A stretch of 64,000 nt of DNA from the NCBI GenBank assembly GCA_947561715.1, contig OX387197.1:22966266-23030265 (forward strand). The letters are read 5' to 3'. The translations under genes were made by a program, and so were the position numbers. Under the pieces are notes generated by a model that was not told the origin of the DNA, did no database searches, and worked only from the letters and a program-made list of their open reading frames with translations. Positions within the stretch are counted from its first letter, which is position 1; each line of letters starts with the position of its first letter. Positions 44,808-56,463 of this stretch are shown in pieces. The DNA comes from Ascidia mentula (taxonomy: Eukaryota; Chordata; Ascidiacea; Phlebobranchia; Ascidiidae).

Positions 44808-47078
44808 GGTGTTAATAATTGCTTCTTAAACACTGTCAATCTACAAATACTATGATAGCTAAGCAAATGTTTGGATATAATTAATAACTGTGATTCCAGC
44901 ATTGGCAAAACTACTGGGAAGTGGGAATTAAGTAAACCATAAGATATGTTGCAAAACTTGTTATATTGCCACAATTTCAGCAAGAATCAAGAAAGTATTA
45001 AGATTAACATTTTGCAAGTATAACATTTGCAGCAAAGTAGCTGGTTTAACTTAACCACATTTGCTCGTTTCACTGTGTTCTTTTCAACCACTTTGAGTAC
45101 TCAAAATCTACAAATGAAGCAAACGTGGCTACATAAATGAACGTATATAAGGTTGCGATTACCTAAGTGTAAATCTTACCAAAACTAACACTGCCAAGAC
45201 TTCTTGATTACCGGCATGTTATAAAAACATCTGTTTACAACCGGCGAAACTACTCATGCGAAGTAATAATCATTCAAGCGTAACGCGTGCCCAGACTTTT
45301 GGCGCTGTGTCGGCTTTCATATCGCACGAGAAGTGAATTGTCTTTCGTGCGTTACGTTCGAACGCTTTCGGAAAAGAAAAAGGCTTTCAGGGCCTTATGA
45401 TTTCGTCACCGCATGGTAAGGCGTTTGGGTCCAAAGTCTACAACGACAAACAACAGTTTAATTTTCCACTAGGTATTTGTCATAACTATTGTACATGGAT
45501 GACTTCACAATGTTTATGGCAGGGCATAAACTTATTTTACTGCCCTTCTGACAGTGAGCAAACATAGATTTAATCAACCGATATCTCCATACAAGATCAT
45601 CAAAGCGAAATCTTAATTTTACGAACATGGGCGTTTAGCCTAATTATTTGGAATGAAGCAATATGCATTTGACTGATTAATATTTGCCTTGATCAAACAA
45701 CACCAAGAAATTACGTAACATGGTGATCCTTGCAAAAACAACGTTTGGGTTTATGCAATGTCATTCGGAAGTGCCGAGTCATTCTTATCATTAACAATAA
45801 CTTTCGAATTGTAAATTTCAAGCTCGCCATTTTCACAAGGTGAGGGGTTCTTTACTCTTATTCTGACAGTAAGAACCTGATACAATTCATGACTTCCACT
45901 TGATTTAAACGTTGCTCGTAAAATGTTTGCTATTAAACTTAAAATACTTACACAAACAATCCTATTTTTCAGCTTACTTGATATGCATGCAGCGTCACAA
46001 AAATGTGGTACATGCTGCAGAAACATGGAAAAAATCATAGCACACATTTTGTGGTCATCCTTTTTATGAGGCTTCTGGTTCACTGGCGGTCATGCTTACA
46101 CGAGGTTATTGTCGGTCACGCCGGGTTGGGGTTACTTCAGATCACCCGACAATCACCGGTTGGTGGCGGTGACGTGTTGTGGTTGCGAAATGGCGCGATA
46201 GGACGAAACGAATTTGATTTCTCACATAAAAGAGGGGACGTAACTTCATTCTTCCCTTACAAACGCCAAGAACGAGACCTTTAGAAACTTTTTGACTTCA
46301 GCCTTTCGACGCATTTTGCTTGCATTCGTTCAAGCGTGGTGAGATGTGAAGTCTAGCGTCAGTTCGAATAGAAAATTGTGTTTGGAGAAAGCGTAGTCTG
46401 TTTGCTTTAGATGGCGTTGTCTTCGTCAATTCTTTGCCGAGCTTACCTTTGTCGTAAGGCAACTGAGGTGGATTGAAAACGTAACCGTACAACGTCTTTC
46501 CAAACCTGTAAAGAAAAGAAAGAAACAAAACAGAAGGTGACCTTGACTACCCTCTTGCGTTGGTACAGGAAAAAAAGTGCTAAACCGTTTCACCGAGCTT
46601 GCGTTTCATCAATTATAGTGGGCGATCAAATATTTTGAGGAAGAAATAGAAGATTGTGACGTTTGAATGGTCGTATTATTTTGGAGAATGTCGGTCACCT
46701 ATGCTGCTGTAAACAATATGTCGGAGATTTTGTCGCGGTACAGTAGTGCGGTTTTCTGCTACTGGGCATGAAAATGTCTGTACAGTCTGTATTCGATAGT
46801 GTGAGAATAGCACCGTTCTGTTGCATTTTTAACTCAGTCCCGACGTTATGACGTAATTCGTGATCGCGCGTTTTAAAAGTAACCAAAGATTCCAAAGTCC
46901 AAATACGAGTTTTGGAAGGAAGTGAAGTTGTTGTTTGGAATACGGCGGACTCTGAACTTTGTGGAATTTCGTGTAACGCGGTTCAGGTCACTACTAAAGG
47001 TTGCTACGTGTTGTGCAGGTTCATTATTGTTCACTGTACACTGCTGAGGATGGTTAATTTACCAATTTAGTGTCTCCG
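44808..47078. other. Intergenic region with a possible orphan exon
   Basis: Mostly empty. The best candidate exon is on the minus strand at about 46507-46454: acceptor TTCTTTCTTTACAG, a frame starting F-G-K-T-L-Y-G-Y, and donor AAAG followed by GTAAGC. Another frame ending at 45751 (…S-A-L-P-N-D-I-A, stop) could belong to the same gene. I do not recognise the product and give these low weight. Confidence 0.3.
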
Positions 47079-47852
47079 CTGGTAAAACATAGTTTGTAAA
47101 GTTTTAGGTGATTACGCTAATAGCAAACGTTCTACACTAATTCTGACAGAATAATTTGTTTCTAGTACATTGCATCAGCGTCACATTCGCATCGATAAAC
47201 GCCGCGCTTAACAGCAAATGGTAAACAGGATATTGCGCGATAATTGATATTTGTAGGTTCGAAACACCATCCATTCTGTGGAACTGTTCTGTATATAGTA
47301 ATGTAGTTACAGAACGAGAGCTAATGTAAGCTTTAAATCGCAGATCACTGTTTTATCTTGAACAAACGTATTAAACAGGCTTGCGCATTTGTTTTTGTAT
47401 GCTGGTAAAACATAGTTTGTAAAATTTCAGGTGATTACGCTGATAGCAAACGTTCTACACTGATTCTGACACCCAGAATAATTTGTTGCTAGTACATTGC
47501 ATCAGCGTCACATTCGCATCGATAAACGCCGCGCTTAACAGCAAATGGTGAACAGGATATTGCGCGATAATTGATATTTGTAGGATATTCCTGTTGCTGC
47601 CAGGCATATTGCAATTAAAAATGTACTGCTCTTCTGGCATAAACGCATTGTATTTTGCGACGTTTCGTCTGAAACGAAGAGCAGTACATTTTTAATTGAT
47701 ATTTGTAGGTTCGAAACACTATCCATTCTGAGGAACTGTACTGTATATGGTAATGTAGTTACAGAACGAGAGCTAATGTAAGCTATAACCGCAGATCACT
47801 GTTTTATCTTGAACAAACGTGTTAAACAGGCTTGCGCATTTGTTTTTGCAGG
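47079..47852. repeat. Tandem duplication of about 320 bp with an insertion in copy 2
   Basis: Copy 1 (47079-47400) and copy 2 (47401-47852) begin GCTGGTAAAACATAGTTTGT and stay about 95% alike. Copy 2 has an extra segment at about 47582-47707, which is a hairpin element flanked by a repeated ATTGATATTTGTAGG block. Confidence 0.85.
47592..47698. mobile_element. Hairpin element, copy 1
   Basis: TGTTGCTGCCAGGCATATTG (47592-47611) is followed by a perfect inverted repeat of 22 bp (AATTAAAAATGTACTGCTCT at 47613, complement ending 47698) with a core TTTTGCGACGTTTCGTCTG. It is absent from the neighbouring duplicate copy, so it inserted after, or was lost from, one copy. Related copies are at 50201-50433 and 55611-55678. 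Confidence 0.65.
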
Positions 47853-48502
47853 CGTGTTGTGTTTCATAGTACACGTAACTCTAAAGTTACGCAGATGTTT
47901 TAGTCCGAAATCTAGCCAGAGTTGTGACGTCCTTAATTACACTTCAATCTCGGCATTGCCAATAACTGCTGGCATTGACAGGGCTTACTTTATGAGTGTT
48001 CGCGAGGCATTGATAACTTCGTAGGTCATTCGTCGCGATAACGGCTGTTAGTGGAGGAAAAACTGTTTGACTAAACACTAAGAAACCCAACGAAAATGTT
48101 ACAGTAAATGTGTAAATTTGTATCAAACAAAATATCCAGTGTTTTGGCAGGTAAACTGTTGCATACATCAAGAGGTCTGTGGTCTGTTAGCAGAAATATA
48201 CGATTCATGACGTCGCGAAAAGCTGTGGCAAATAATACTCGTTTCCGGGCTACGTGCGAACTAACGCTAAATGTAGAAATGTCAGTTAAACGTGATGACT
48301 TGTATCTGTCAAAGAACGTTTTTGCTTGAATGCTAGCCTTTTCATCGGCGAGCTCCAATTCGTGTTTGCCATCGTTATGTGTCATGTAGGGCATACATTA
48401 TAGTCGGTGTGGTGTAATTGTTGATTCTTTTTCACTTACAGATACAATAGAAAACAGGAACAAAGTTGAATATATTCAGTTTTCAACAATTCGCGAAATA
48501 AA

Positions 48503-51060
48503 ATGGAAAACGGCACTGCAGGGTAGGTAACTGTATGACATTTGACAAAAGAGCAACCTTTTAATGTGTCGTAACCATGTGTAAAATTACCTTGATGTGA
48601 ATTGCATTTATTGGTGCACTTGACACGTGCGGATAACGCTCATGAACTTATCAGAGAGTCGCTTGGAACCAATCGAACAAGTTTGCGTTGCAGTCGACGC
48701 TCTCTTTAAAACGCTTCAACTTCTAATTGGTCTGTATTTGCTTTATGATAAACGATAGAACTACTCAAAACAGGATGCAGACTTCAAACCTGTCTGACTC
48801 CAAAATGTTATTTTTGTATTGCTGCATCAGAGAGAAACCCACGCAGGAACCAGAAAAAAAGAAGCATGGACGCAGAATCATTTGGAGGAACGTCATACTC
48901 ATGTTCATCCTACATGTAACCTGCCTCTTTACTCTGACTGTGCTACATAAGATGATGACTTTTACAATTGCTTGGGGTAAGTATAGTCAGTAGCGTTGTG
49001 TAACTATGCATTTTCGTCACAAAGGCGAATTGTTTAAAAGATATCCTTTTGCACTTAAAGGAATTCCACAAGAATTCGTGTAACGGTAAGACTGGCCATT
49101 TTCTGCTGCAATCAAATAAAAGCAAACAAAAGGATTCAGATTCTATAGAATCTTTTATGAGGTAAAATTTTGAAAAAAATCTTGCACGTGCAGGTTTGAT
49201 CTGTCTCCTTCTATCAGCATTGGGAATTACTGCGGGTGTTCATCGCTTGTGGTCGCACCGATCCTACAAAGCAAAACTCCCGCTTCGCATCTTTTTGGCC
49301 CTTTGCAATTCCATGGCACTGCAGGTTTGCACAAACTCATAAAAAACAACTATGTGTGCGTTGATCTCAATTTTATAGTTTTAACCACAAGGTCACTGAT
49401 GGTTTATAGGTCTTTTCAACAGGACGGCTTTGTTGTTCTGATTTTTCATTGAACTCCACGTTGAATATCCGCTTTAACCTCTGGTTTTCACAGAACTCAA
49501 TCTTTGACTGGGTGCGCGACCACCGCAGCCATCACAAATTCTCCGAAACGGACGCCGACCCCCACAACTCAAACAGGGGATTCTTTTTCAGTCACATCGG
49601 ATGGCTTTTGGTCAAAAAGCACCCGGATGTTGCCCGCAGGGGGAAAACCGTCGACCTGAGCGACCTTTACCAAGACCCGGTGGTCATGTTTCAGCGCAAG
49701 TAGGTTTTAAATGCTGAATTTTACTATTGTATTAGGACAAGTTCGATAAATATACAACAACCGTACAGTAGTTGTGTCAAAAACAACTTAGGAGCAAATG
49801 CCAAAAGCCAAATTCGTTTTGCTTAAACTGTTTACAAGAATTTCACGACGAGACCTAAATATCCAGGTTATGAAAGCAGCCTTTCAATGAATTTGGGACA
49901 TGCTTATAGTTGTTGCAGTTGATTCAACCCATTTTAATAACACTCAATCTGAATAAGCCTTAGCATCACATTGACCATGCGTATATGTTTCAGGTTCTAC
50001 CTACCCTCCGTTCTGCTGATGTGGCTGATTTTTCCCACAGGTCGGTATACGGGGAACTCTCTCCACATAAATTGTTCTTTAAATAACAAGCGTTCAGAGT
50101 GCTTGCGTTCAATATTCAAATGACTTTAGTGCCAAAGTTCATTTGCTTTAATTAGACCCGCATTAGTAATAAATGTGTCCATTTTTAACTAGTGTTCAAT
50201 GTAATTTAATCGTCTGTTCTTCTGGCACAATAAAAACGTAGCTATATTAACCGACGTTTCGCCTGTTATCCAACAAGGCTTCCTCAGGTTAATGGTACAG
50301 GTACAGCACACAACCAACACCAAGAAAACGTTGCACCGCGAAAAAATATAACGCTGACTAACGCTTGATAAAGTAACGTTTTTATTGTGCCAGAAGAACA
50401 GACTATTAAATTACAATATGCCTGGCAGCAACAGCAACATTATAACTGTTAAATTTGTTTGTTTTTCCTCATTGAAATTTATTGTATTTTAGTCGTTCCG
50501 CTGCTTTGGGGAGAAAGCTTGTTGATGTCGTATCTCATGTCTTTGCTTCGTTATTGTTTCGTCCTCAACTTTACTTGGATGGTGAACAGCGTGGCTCACA
50601 TGTGGGGTAACAGACCGTACGACAAAAGCATCAGACCAGCTGAAAATATATTCGTGGCTTTGGCTGCCATCGGTACGTTTAATGGTCCAACAAGCATTTT
50701 TTGTAAAACTTTAGTCGCTTTTGAGGCGGGAGCAAAAATGTGTAGTATGTGTACTTTTTCTCTTACCAAACGTAGTATATCCCTTTTGTTTACCGTTTAT
50801 ATTTCTTGTAAATCATTATTATAATAAATGATAAAAAAAAATTAGTGTGTAACACATTGAATCCAACGGTGTTTCTAGGAGAGGGTTTCCATAACTACCA
50901 TCACGTGTTCCCGTACGACTACAGCACAAGCGAGTTCGGGATGAAGTTCAACATCACGACCGCATTCATTGACCTCATGGCTTTTATCGGCCTCGCCACA
51001 CATCGCCGCAAGGTGTCGCCAAATGTGTTGGCTGCGCGGATCAAGCGAACCGGCCAATGA
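48503..51060 (+). CDS. Stearoyl-CoA (delta-9) desaturase, copy 1
   Basis: Exons 48503-48522, 48831-48976, 49194-49324, 49494-49699, 49994-50040, 50493-50672 and 50879-51060; phases join to 303 residues. The three histidine boxes that bind the di-iron centre are intact: H-R-L-W-S-H (about 72-77), H-R-S-H-H (about 109-113) and H-N-Y-H-H (about 248-252). Hydrophobic segments in exons 2-3 and 5-6 fit the four-helix ER-membrane topology. It introduces a cis double bond into saturated acyl-CoA using O2 and cytochrome b5. The first coding exon is only 20 nt (M-E-N-G-T-A) and is supported by the phase-2 junction. Somewhat shorter than vertebrate SCD (about 330-360) because the N-terminus is short. 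A pyrimidine-rich AG near 48440 could be a 5' UTR or trans-splice acceptor. Confidence 0.93.
50201..50433. mobile_element. Hairpin element, copy 2 (intron 5 of desaturase 1)
   Basis: A 39-bp inverted repeat (50201-50239 against 50376-50414; TCTGTTCTTCTGGCACAATA and complement) encloses a core with CCGACGTTTCGCCTG. The reverse complement of TGTTGCTGCCAGGCATATTG follows at 50414-50433. It has the same flank-plus-hairpin design as at 47592-47698 and 55611-55678. No coding capacity. Confidence 0.7.
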
Positions 51061-51127
51061 GAGACCGGATAATGTGTCACGTGTGTAGCTGCTGCCGTCT
51101 TTATACTGCTTGCTTTGATATACATGT

Positions 51128-51133
51128 AATAAA
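51128..51133 (+). terminator. Polyadenylation signal of desaturase 1
   Basis: AATAAA 68 bp after the stop codon at 51058-51060. Confidence 0.7.
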
Positions 51134-52550
51134 AGATTTGAAGTGAGATTTTTGGTTGCTACGTCTTAATCTCGACATTTGCAAAAGAAAGGGCCTACAC
51201 CCAATTTTGTTTTAAATGAACATACGTGAGTTTCCTTGTTAAACTGAGGTAGTGAGGCAGCAAACGTCCTTGTGCACATAAAATGTCATGACCGGGATGT
51301 TGACACAGAAATCACGCACGTTACTAAGCAACGTGTCGAGTACGACCTCAGGATTCTTTTTTGTCTGTAAATTTGTTTTTTTCGCACTGAAGCTATGATC
51401 AAATCAAACAACGATAACAAAGGCAGAAGTTCGTTTAGTATTCCCACGTTAAAGGAAATAAAGTAATCTTAGTGCGATGCGCGACACGCTCCACTGATTT
51501 CCCTGCTAAGATGAGTCAGGATTTGAGTCAATATTGTTTGTGTAGAGTAGGGATTTACAAAAAATTTATGACAAATGAATAAAAATTAAATTTCTCACAA
51601 TTCTTCGCCTAGTATTGGGATTATGAAGTTAAATATGAACAGGGCGGCTATCGATGTGGAAAAGGAATAGGATTTACCTTCATTAGTGCTACAATGTACA
51701 CAAATGTTAACAAGATTACTTTTTTAGCAAAAGGGCTTGTTGCATTTAACGTTGTTTGGATAAAAAAGAAATGGCCAGAAAATATGGACGCCCAGTCACA
51801 AATAATAACAACACTAGGAATAGAAGAACAATTTGTCCATTTTTGCAAAACTGTAGCAATGATTCCACCACAATTAGCAAACATTCATCGTGAAGTTGGT
51901 CACGTGTCTGGATAAGGTAAGAAAAACAAATTGCGGTTTGGTCCAACTTAAGTAGCCTCGGGCCAAGAGCATGTAACCTGAAAAGCCTTCAATTCCATAG
52001 CGCTGACGTGCCGATGTTTTGTCGACTTTTCGACTTGCCAAGGCCAAACAAACATTTGTTGTGTGGCTATGCTACGACTTACCGGTACAGGGTTCCCATT
52101 CACACTAAAATGCTGCTCACTATTGGCTAAGTGACAGCTTGTTACGGGAAGTGGCTCTTATACTTCTAATCACGCAACCTTGACAACCTGTAGTTTTTGC
52201 CATGCGCCGACCACGCACCGCCGTGAAGGCTACGCGGTGGTAGTGCTGGACTTGTATATATATCCTGTAACTGCTTCGTACGTTGTCAGTGTCGCATTAG
52301 CAGCATAAGGCGTTGGGACATAGTTATGATACGTTTTGCATAGCAATGTGGTATAATTTTCATAGTTACGAAATCAATAAGTTACTTTCTCGTACGTAAT
52401 CATATATAGTTTAAAAGCTTTGAAGGAAAATCGGGCTACAGTACAAAGTTAATAGTTTTTGTTAAAACTGCAGGTAAAAAATTATTAAAAGTTTTGTTTG
52501 ACATTGCAGCATTTGAACTTAACTTTAGTGAAAGAGAAGTTCTGGCTGAA
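51134..52550. other. Spacer between the two desaturase genes
   Basis: No exon was accepted. A hydrophobic minus-strand frame at 51648-51884 has a plausible donor (51678), but no acceptor gives it a continuous frame. TATATATA occurs at 52254-52261 and may belong to the promoter of desaturase 2. Confidence 0.4.
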
Positions 52551-55058
52551 ATGGTAAACCACGGAGATCAAATCAGGTACGTAACATATACATATTTACA
52601 TCAATTCAAAAATCTGGACGAAAAACTACATTTTAACATAGTGCATGGTCAAAATAAAACTAACGGCACCCAAACGTGGCAAAAACTAGAGAATAATGTA
52701 GCGGATCGTTTGGCTTCATCTCTCAACTCACCCGTACAAACCGATCGAGCGCCGAAAACGCATAGCAAATTGAATACCAACCATAATCGGAATCTTACCG
52801 TTTCTAACCCTTTGAATGGTTTGAGACTGACCAGCCATAAAAGCGCAACTAAAGTCAACGTGCTGTAGTTTACTAATATCAGGGAAAGCTCTTTTTAAAG
52901 TCGAGTTTTGTGTGCACCATAGCAATGGGGCGTCGGCGACGATTGGCGGAGACGATTATCGAATGGAGATAGTTTGGAGGAACGTACTTCTGATGGCCGT
53001 CCTGCATGTCGCAAGTCTCTACACGTTAACTGTCGTTCACACAATCATCCCTCTTACTATGACATGGAGTAAGTAAGCGCCAGCAAGCGCTTATGCTAAC
53101 CTACACAAATTCTGTACCCTATGCAAAACAACCCACTATAATTCAGTGAGGACGATCTTATAGTAGGGATGAGCGGGAACGATAGTGAGACATTATCTAC
53201 AATAAATTGATCTGTTTGCACAGTATAACGTTTACTTCTCTAAAATGTAACAAAAATATACTGAGCCATTTCTTGGTAATGCAAGTAGAAAGTACGCTGA
53301 AAGAAATATGCACCGCCACGCTGGACTTGAATTCACGTGTTATCTTTGTGAATATAAACCTTATGTATAAAAATGGTTTTAGCCATTGCTTGCATCGTAA
53401 TGTCGGAGGTGGGTGTAACTGCAGGAGCGCATCGTTTGTGGTCGCACAAGTCCTACAAAGCCAAGCTCCCTCTCAGAATCCTACTCGCCACGTTCAACTC
53501 AATGGCTTTTCAGGTAGGTTCGATGTATACCACATGATATATACGATGCTTATGTAAGAGCATCCGTGTTCCTTAATTTTCCAACGATAATAGAGCAAAG
53601 ACAGACGTTTAATGGACCATTATTAAATAACACAATCTGGGAGTGCGGATTGGTCAATGTATACATTGTTCAAATATCTGCAGTATCGACCAATATATCT
53701 GTCTAAGTTCTGCACATGTACTGTTCTCGTAAGCTTACATTATGCTTTCAAAATCAGTTCAAATGATAAAGTTGGAGCGAAGGCTTTCCGCTCTTGAAAT
53801 GTGACAACCAACCAAAATGGTGATCCAAGGCCTCACATAACAAATTCACTAATTTTGAAATTTCTTCGGCAGAATTCGATTTTTGAATGGTCACGTGATC
53901 ACCGGTGTCACCACAAATTCTCGGAGACCGACGCGGACCCTCACAATTCCAACAGGGGATTCTTCTTTTGTCACATCGGATGGTTGCTGGTAAAAAAACA
54001 CCCGGAAGTGATGCGCAAAGGAAAATCCATCGACCTCAGTGACCTCTACGATGATCCCGTGGTCATGTTTCAACACAGGTTGGCACTTTTAATCGCTATA
54101 CTAAACTTCGAACGTGGTTTTTCCTCTATTTTTAGGATTAAACTGAAAATAATACCGCGCTCTATCGTAAATAGAATTAATTCCGTAAAATGTTGCCGTA
54201 TAAAACTTCTTGTTTTGTATTTTTTGCAGAAACTATGCGCCGGTCGGCCTCGCCCTCTGTTTCGTCTTTCCAACAGGTACTAATGTTAAAAGATGTAACG
54301 TTTCCCAAGCCCTTTATGCTGTATACAAAACAAACGCACAAACGTCCAATCCCGCTAAATGGGCATCACATTTCACAAAAAAAGTCGACTTAGACAACAC
54401 GAACCTCGTGTCATCTCAATACAGCTTGGTTTCATTGTAATGCTCATTAACGTGTTTGTATTTAGTCGTTCCACTGCTTTGGGGAGAAGGTCTCATGATG
54501 TCGTATCTCATGTGCCTATTTCGTTACTGCGTCGTTCTCAACTGCACATGGATGGTGAACAGCGTGGCTCACATGTGGGGATTCAGACCTTATGATAAAA
54601 ACATTAACCCAGCAGAGAACATGTTTGTCGCCATTTTCGCCTCAGGTTAGTCTGAACTTGGGATTTTTTATCATTTTTATCATGTCCTATACAATAACAG
54701 TTTATCCCAAAATTTTGCAGGCATTTGTTATGGGCATGATTATACTTGCACCCTTAAAAAGCCGTAAAACCAGTTTGTTGACCGACTCAAGTACTTGGTG
54801 ACATGATAAGCCTAAAATAGAACTTATCCTGCTTAACCTTGCTAAATATCTCGACTTTGTACAGGCGAAGGTTTTCATAATTACCATCACGTGTTTCCGT
54901 ACGACTACAGCACAAGCGAGTATGGGATGAAGTTCAACATCACGACCGCATTCATTGACTTTATGGCTTTCATCGGTCTTGCAACACATCGTCGCAAGGT
55001 GTCGCCAAGTGTGTTGGCTGCGCGGATCAAACGAACCGGCGAAGAGGTTCAGACTTAG
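52551..55058 (+). CDS. Stearoyl-CoA (delta-9) desaturase, copy 2
   Basis: Exons 52551-52576, 52923-53068, 53383-53513, 53873-54078, 54230-54276, 54466-54645 and 54865-55058, total 309 residues. Internal exons are the same size and phase as in copy 1 (146, 131, 206, 47, 180 nt), so the genes are tandem duplicates. Histidine boxes H-R-L-W-S-H, H-R-C-H-H and H-N-Y-H-H are intact; the box-2 variable residue is Cys instead of Ser. Exon 1 (M-V-N-H-G-D-Q-I) is inferred from phase and position, by analogy to copy 1; an alternative is the ATG at 52963 inside exon 2. The C-terminus diverges slightly (E-E-V-Q-T). Same reaction and ER location expected; substrate chain length or expression may differ. 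Confidence 0.92.
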
Positions 55059-55184
55059 GCATTGTTATTTATCTTAGACATTGGTATTTCTCTTAGACTT
55101 TGGTATTTCTCTGCTCTTACAATGCTCTTATTTTTGCCTTTGTTTTGTTTGTATGTTCTTCTTTGCTCGATTTAAACTTTATGA

Positions 55185-55190
55185 AATAAA
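55185..55190 (+). terminator. Polyadenylation signal of desaturase 2
   Basis: AATAAA 127 bp after the TAG stop at 55056-55058, followed by a TG-rich stretch (GTGGTGGGTGAG). Confidence 0.65.
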
Positions 55191-56463
55191 AACGAATCAG
55201 TGAATTTCAGTGGTGGGTGAGTTTCCTATTAATATACCTGTAGCAAAAAAATTGGCAAAACTTCTTACAAAGGTCATGTTTACTATCTTATTTTTAGGCA
55301 ACCGCGGAAACAGTCAACACGAATTAGTGCCAACGCCATGGCAATTTAAACCGCCCTTTTGGACCTGATCAGGCTGCAGTATAGGTTACCGCGGCAATTT
55401 GCCTCGATGATGGCGCAATGACTTTAAACAGAGACATGCTGGCAAGTTGCCACTAAATTGTCTGTCCACCTGTACACGCAACTGAGGTGCGGATAGGAGG
55501 TTTAATCCCTATATAATTGTTCAATTTCCAGTAGGCTGGTTCAACAATCAATTCAAATAGAATCGAGTTTTGATTAGAATGGGGTAAATAACATAAGAAT
55601 ATAATGTTTTTGTTGCTGCCAGGCATATTGTAACTTAATAATCTGTTCTTTTGCCAGAAGAACAGATTATTAAGTAACATAAGAATGGTCAAAAAGGGCG
55701 AAATAAAAAATATTTTGTTATGAAATTCTCTTTTCCATTATGTAAGATAAAGTATCCACGGCATTTACTGATACTTTTTGCATCACACGACCGCAATTTA
55801 CACCGATTGAAGCTGCAACACCGTGAAATACCCGTTTATTTACAATTGCCTTGATAAACTCGAAATCAATAACAACTATATCAGTACAAATACATCCACT
55901 ATGCTGAAACTCCAACAAAAAGTTGCATAGCGCCGACCTTGAAAGTTTTTAAAGCGTGCATTTGGCACACCGATGACCAGAAACAGAAACCACGTGCCTT
56001 GCGCGTGGCGCAGGAGTAAACCCAGGACAAGGTTTCCAAGCAAACAAGGTTATGCATATTTAACTGGCAAACACTCGATACATTAAACGGCTTCCGAATC
56101 GTAAGCGTTCCAATTTCCTGAAATCTGTACGAAAGACAGCTGTGCCTTCAAGGACATCATACATGGCCTCGCAATAACTGCAATCGTTCATTGTGGTAAA
56201 AGTTTTTGGTAAAAAATTCATCCTTTTTCTAATAAACACAAAGCATAAAACAACCGCTGTTACCAAACACACCTGTTTTTATGAATTGCACAACAAAACT
56301 ACAGTATTTGCACGACATTTTCAGGCAGTATTTTAACATTGAACAATAGGTGATTTAACAATAAATGCATAGATAGAAATGGTAAATGGGTTTTGGAGCA
56401 TTGAGACAAATGTGTAAAGCAATAAAATCTATCATCACCGCCCAAAACACCTTGCACGATCGT
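55191..56463. other. Intergenic region between desaturase 2 and ACMSD
   Basis: Convergent 3' ends. Apart from the hairpin element at 55611-55678, I see no gene. Minus-strand frames at 55718-55918 and 56060-56272 lack motifs and splice support. Confidence 0.45.
55611..55678. mobile_element. Hairpin element, copy 3
   Basis: TGTTGCTGCCAGGCATATTG (55611-55630) runs into a hairpin with 21-bp arms (AATAATCTGTTCTT and its complement, one mismatch near the base) and a 7-nt loop TTGCCAG. It is the shortest of three copies. Confidence 0.65.

Noticed and set aside
51648..51884. Hydrophobic minus-strand frame with a good donor
   Set aside because: The only acceptor upstream (near 51915) leads into another frame, which also stops; no family motif, so not called as an exon.
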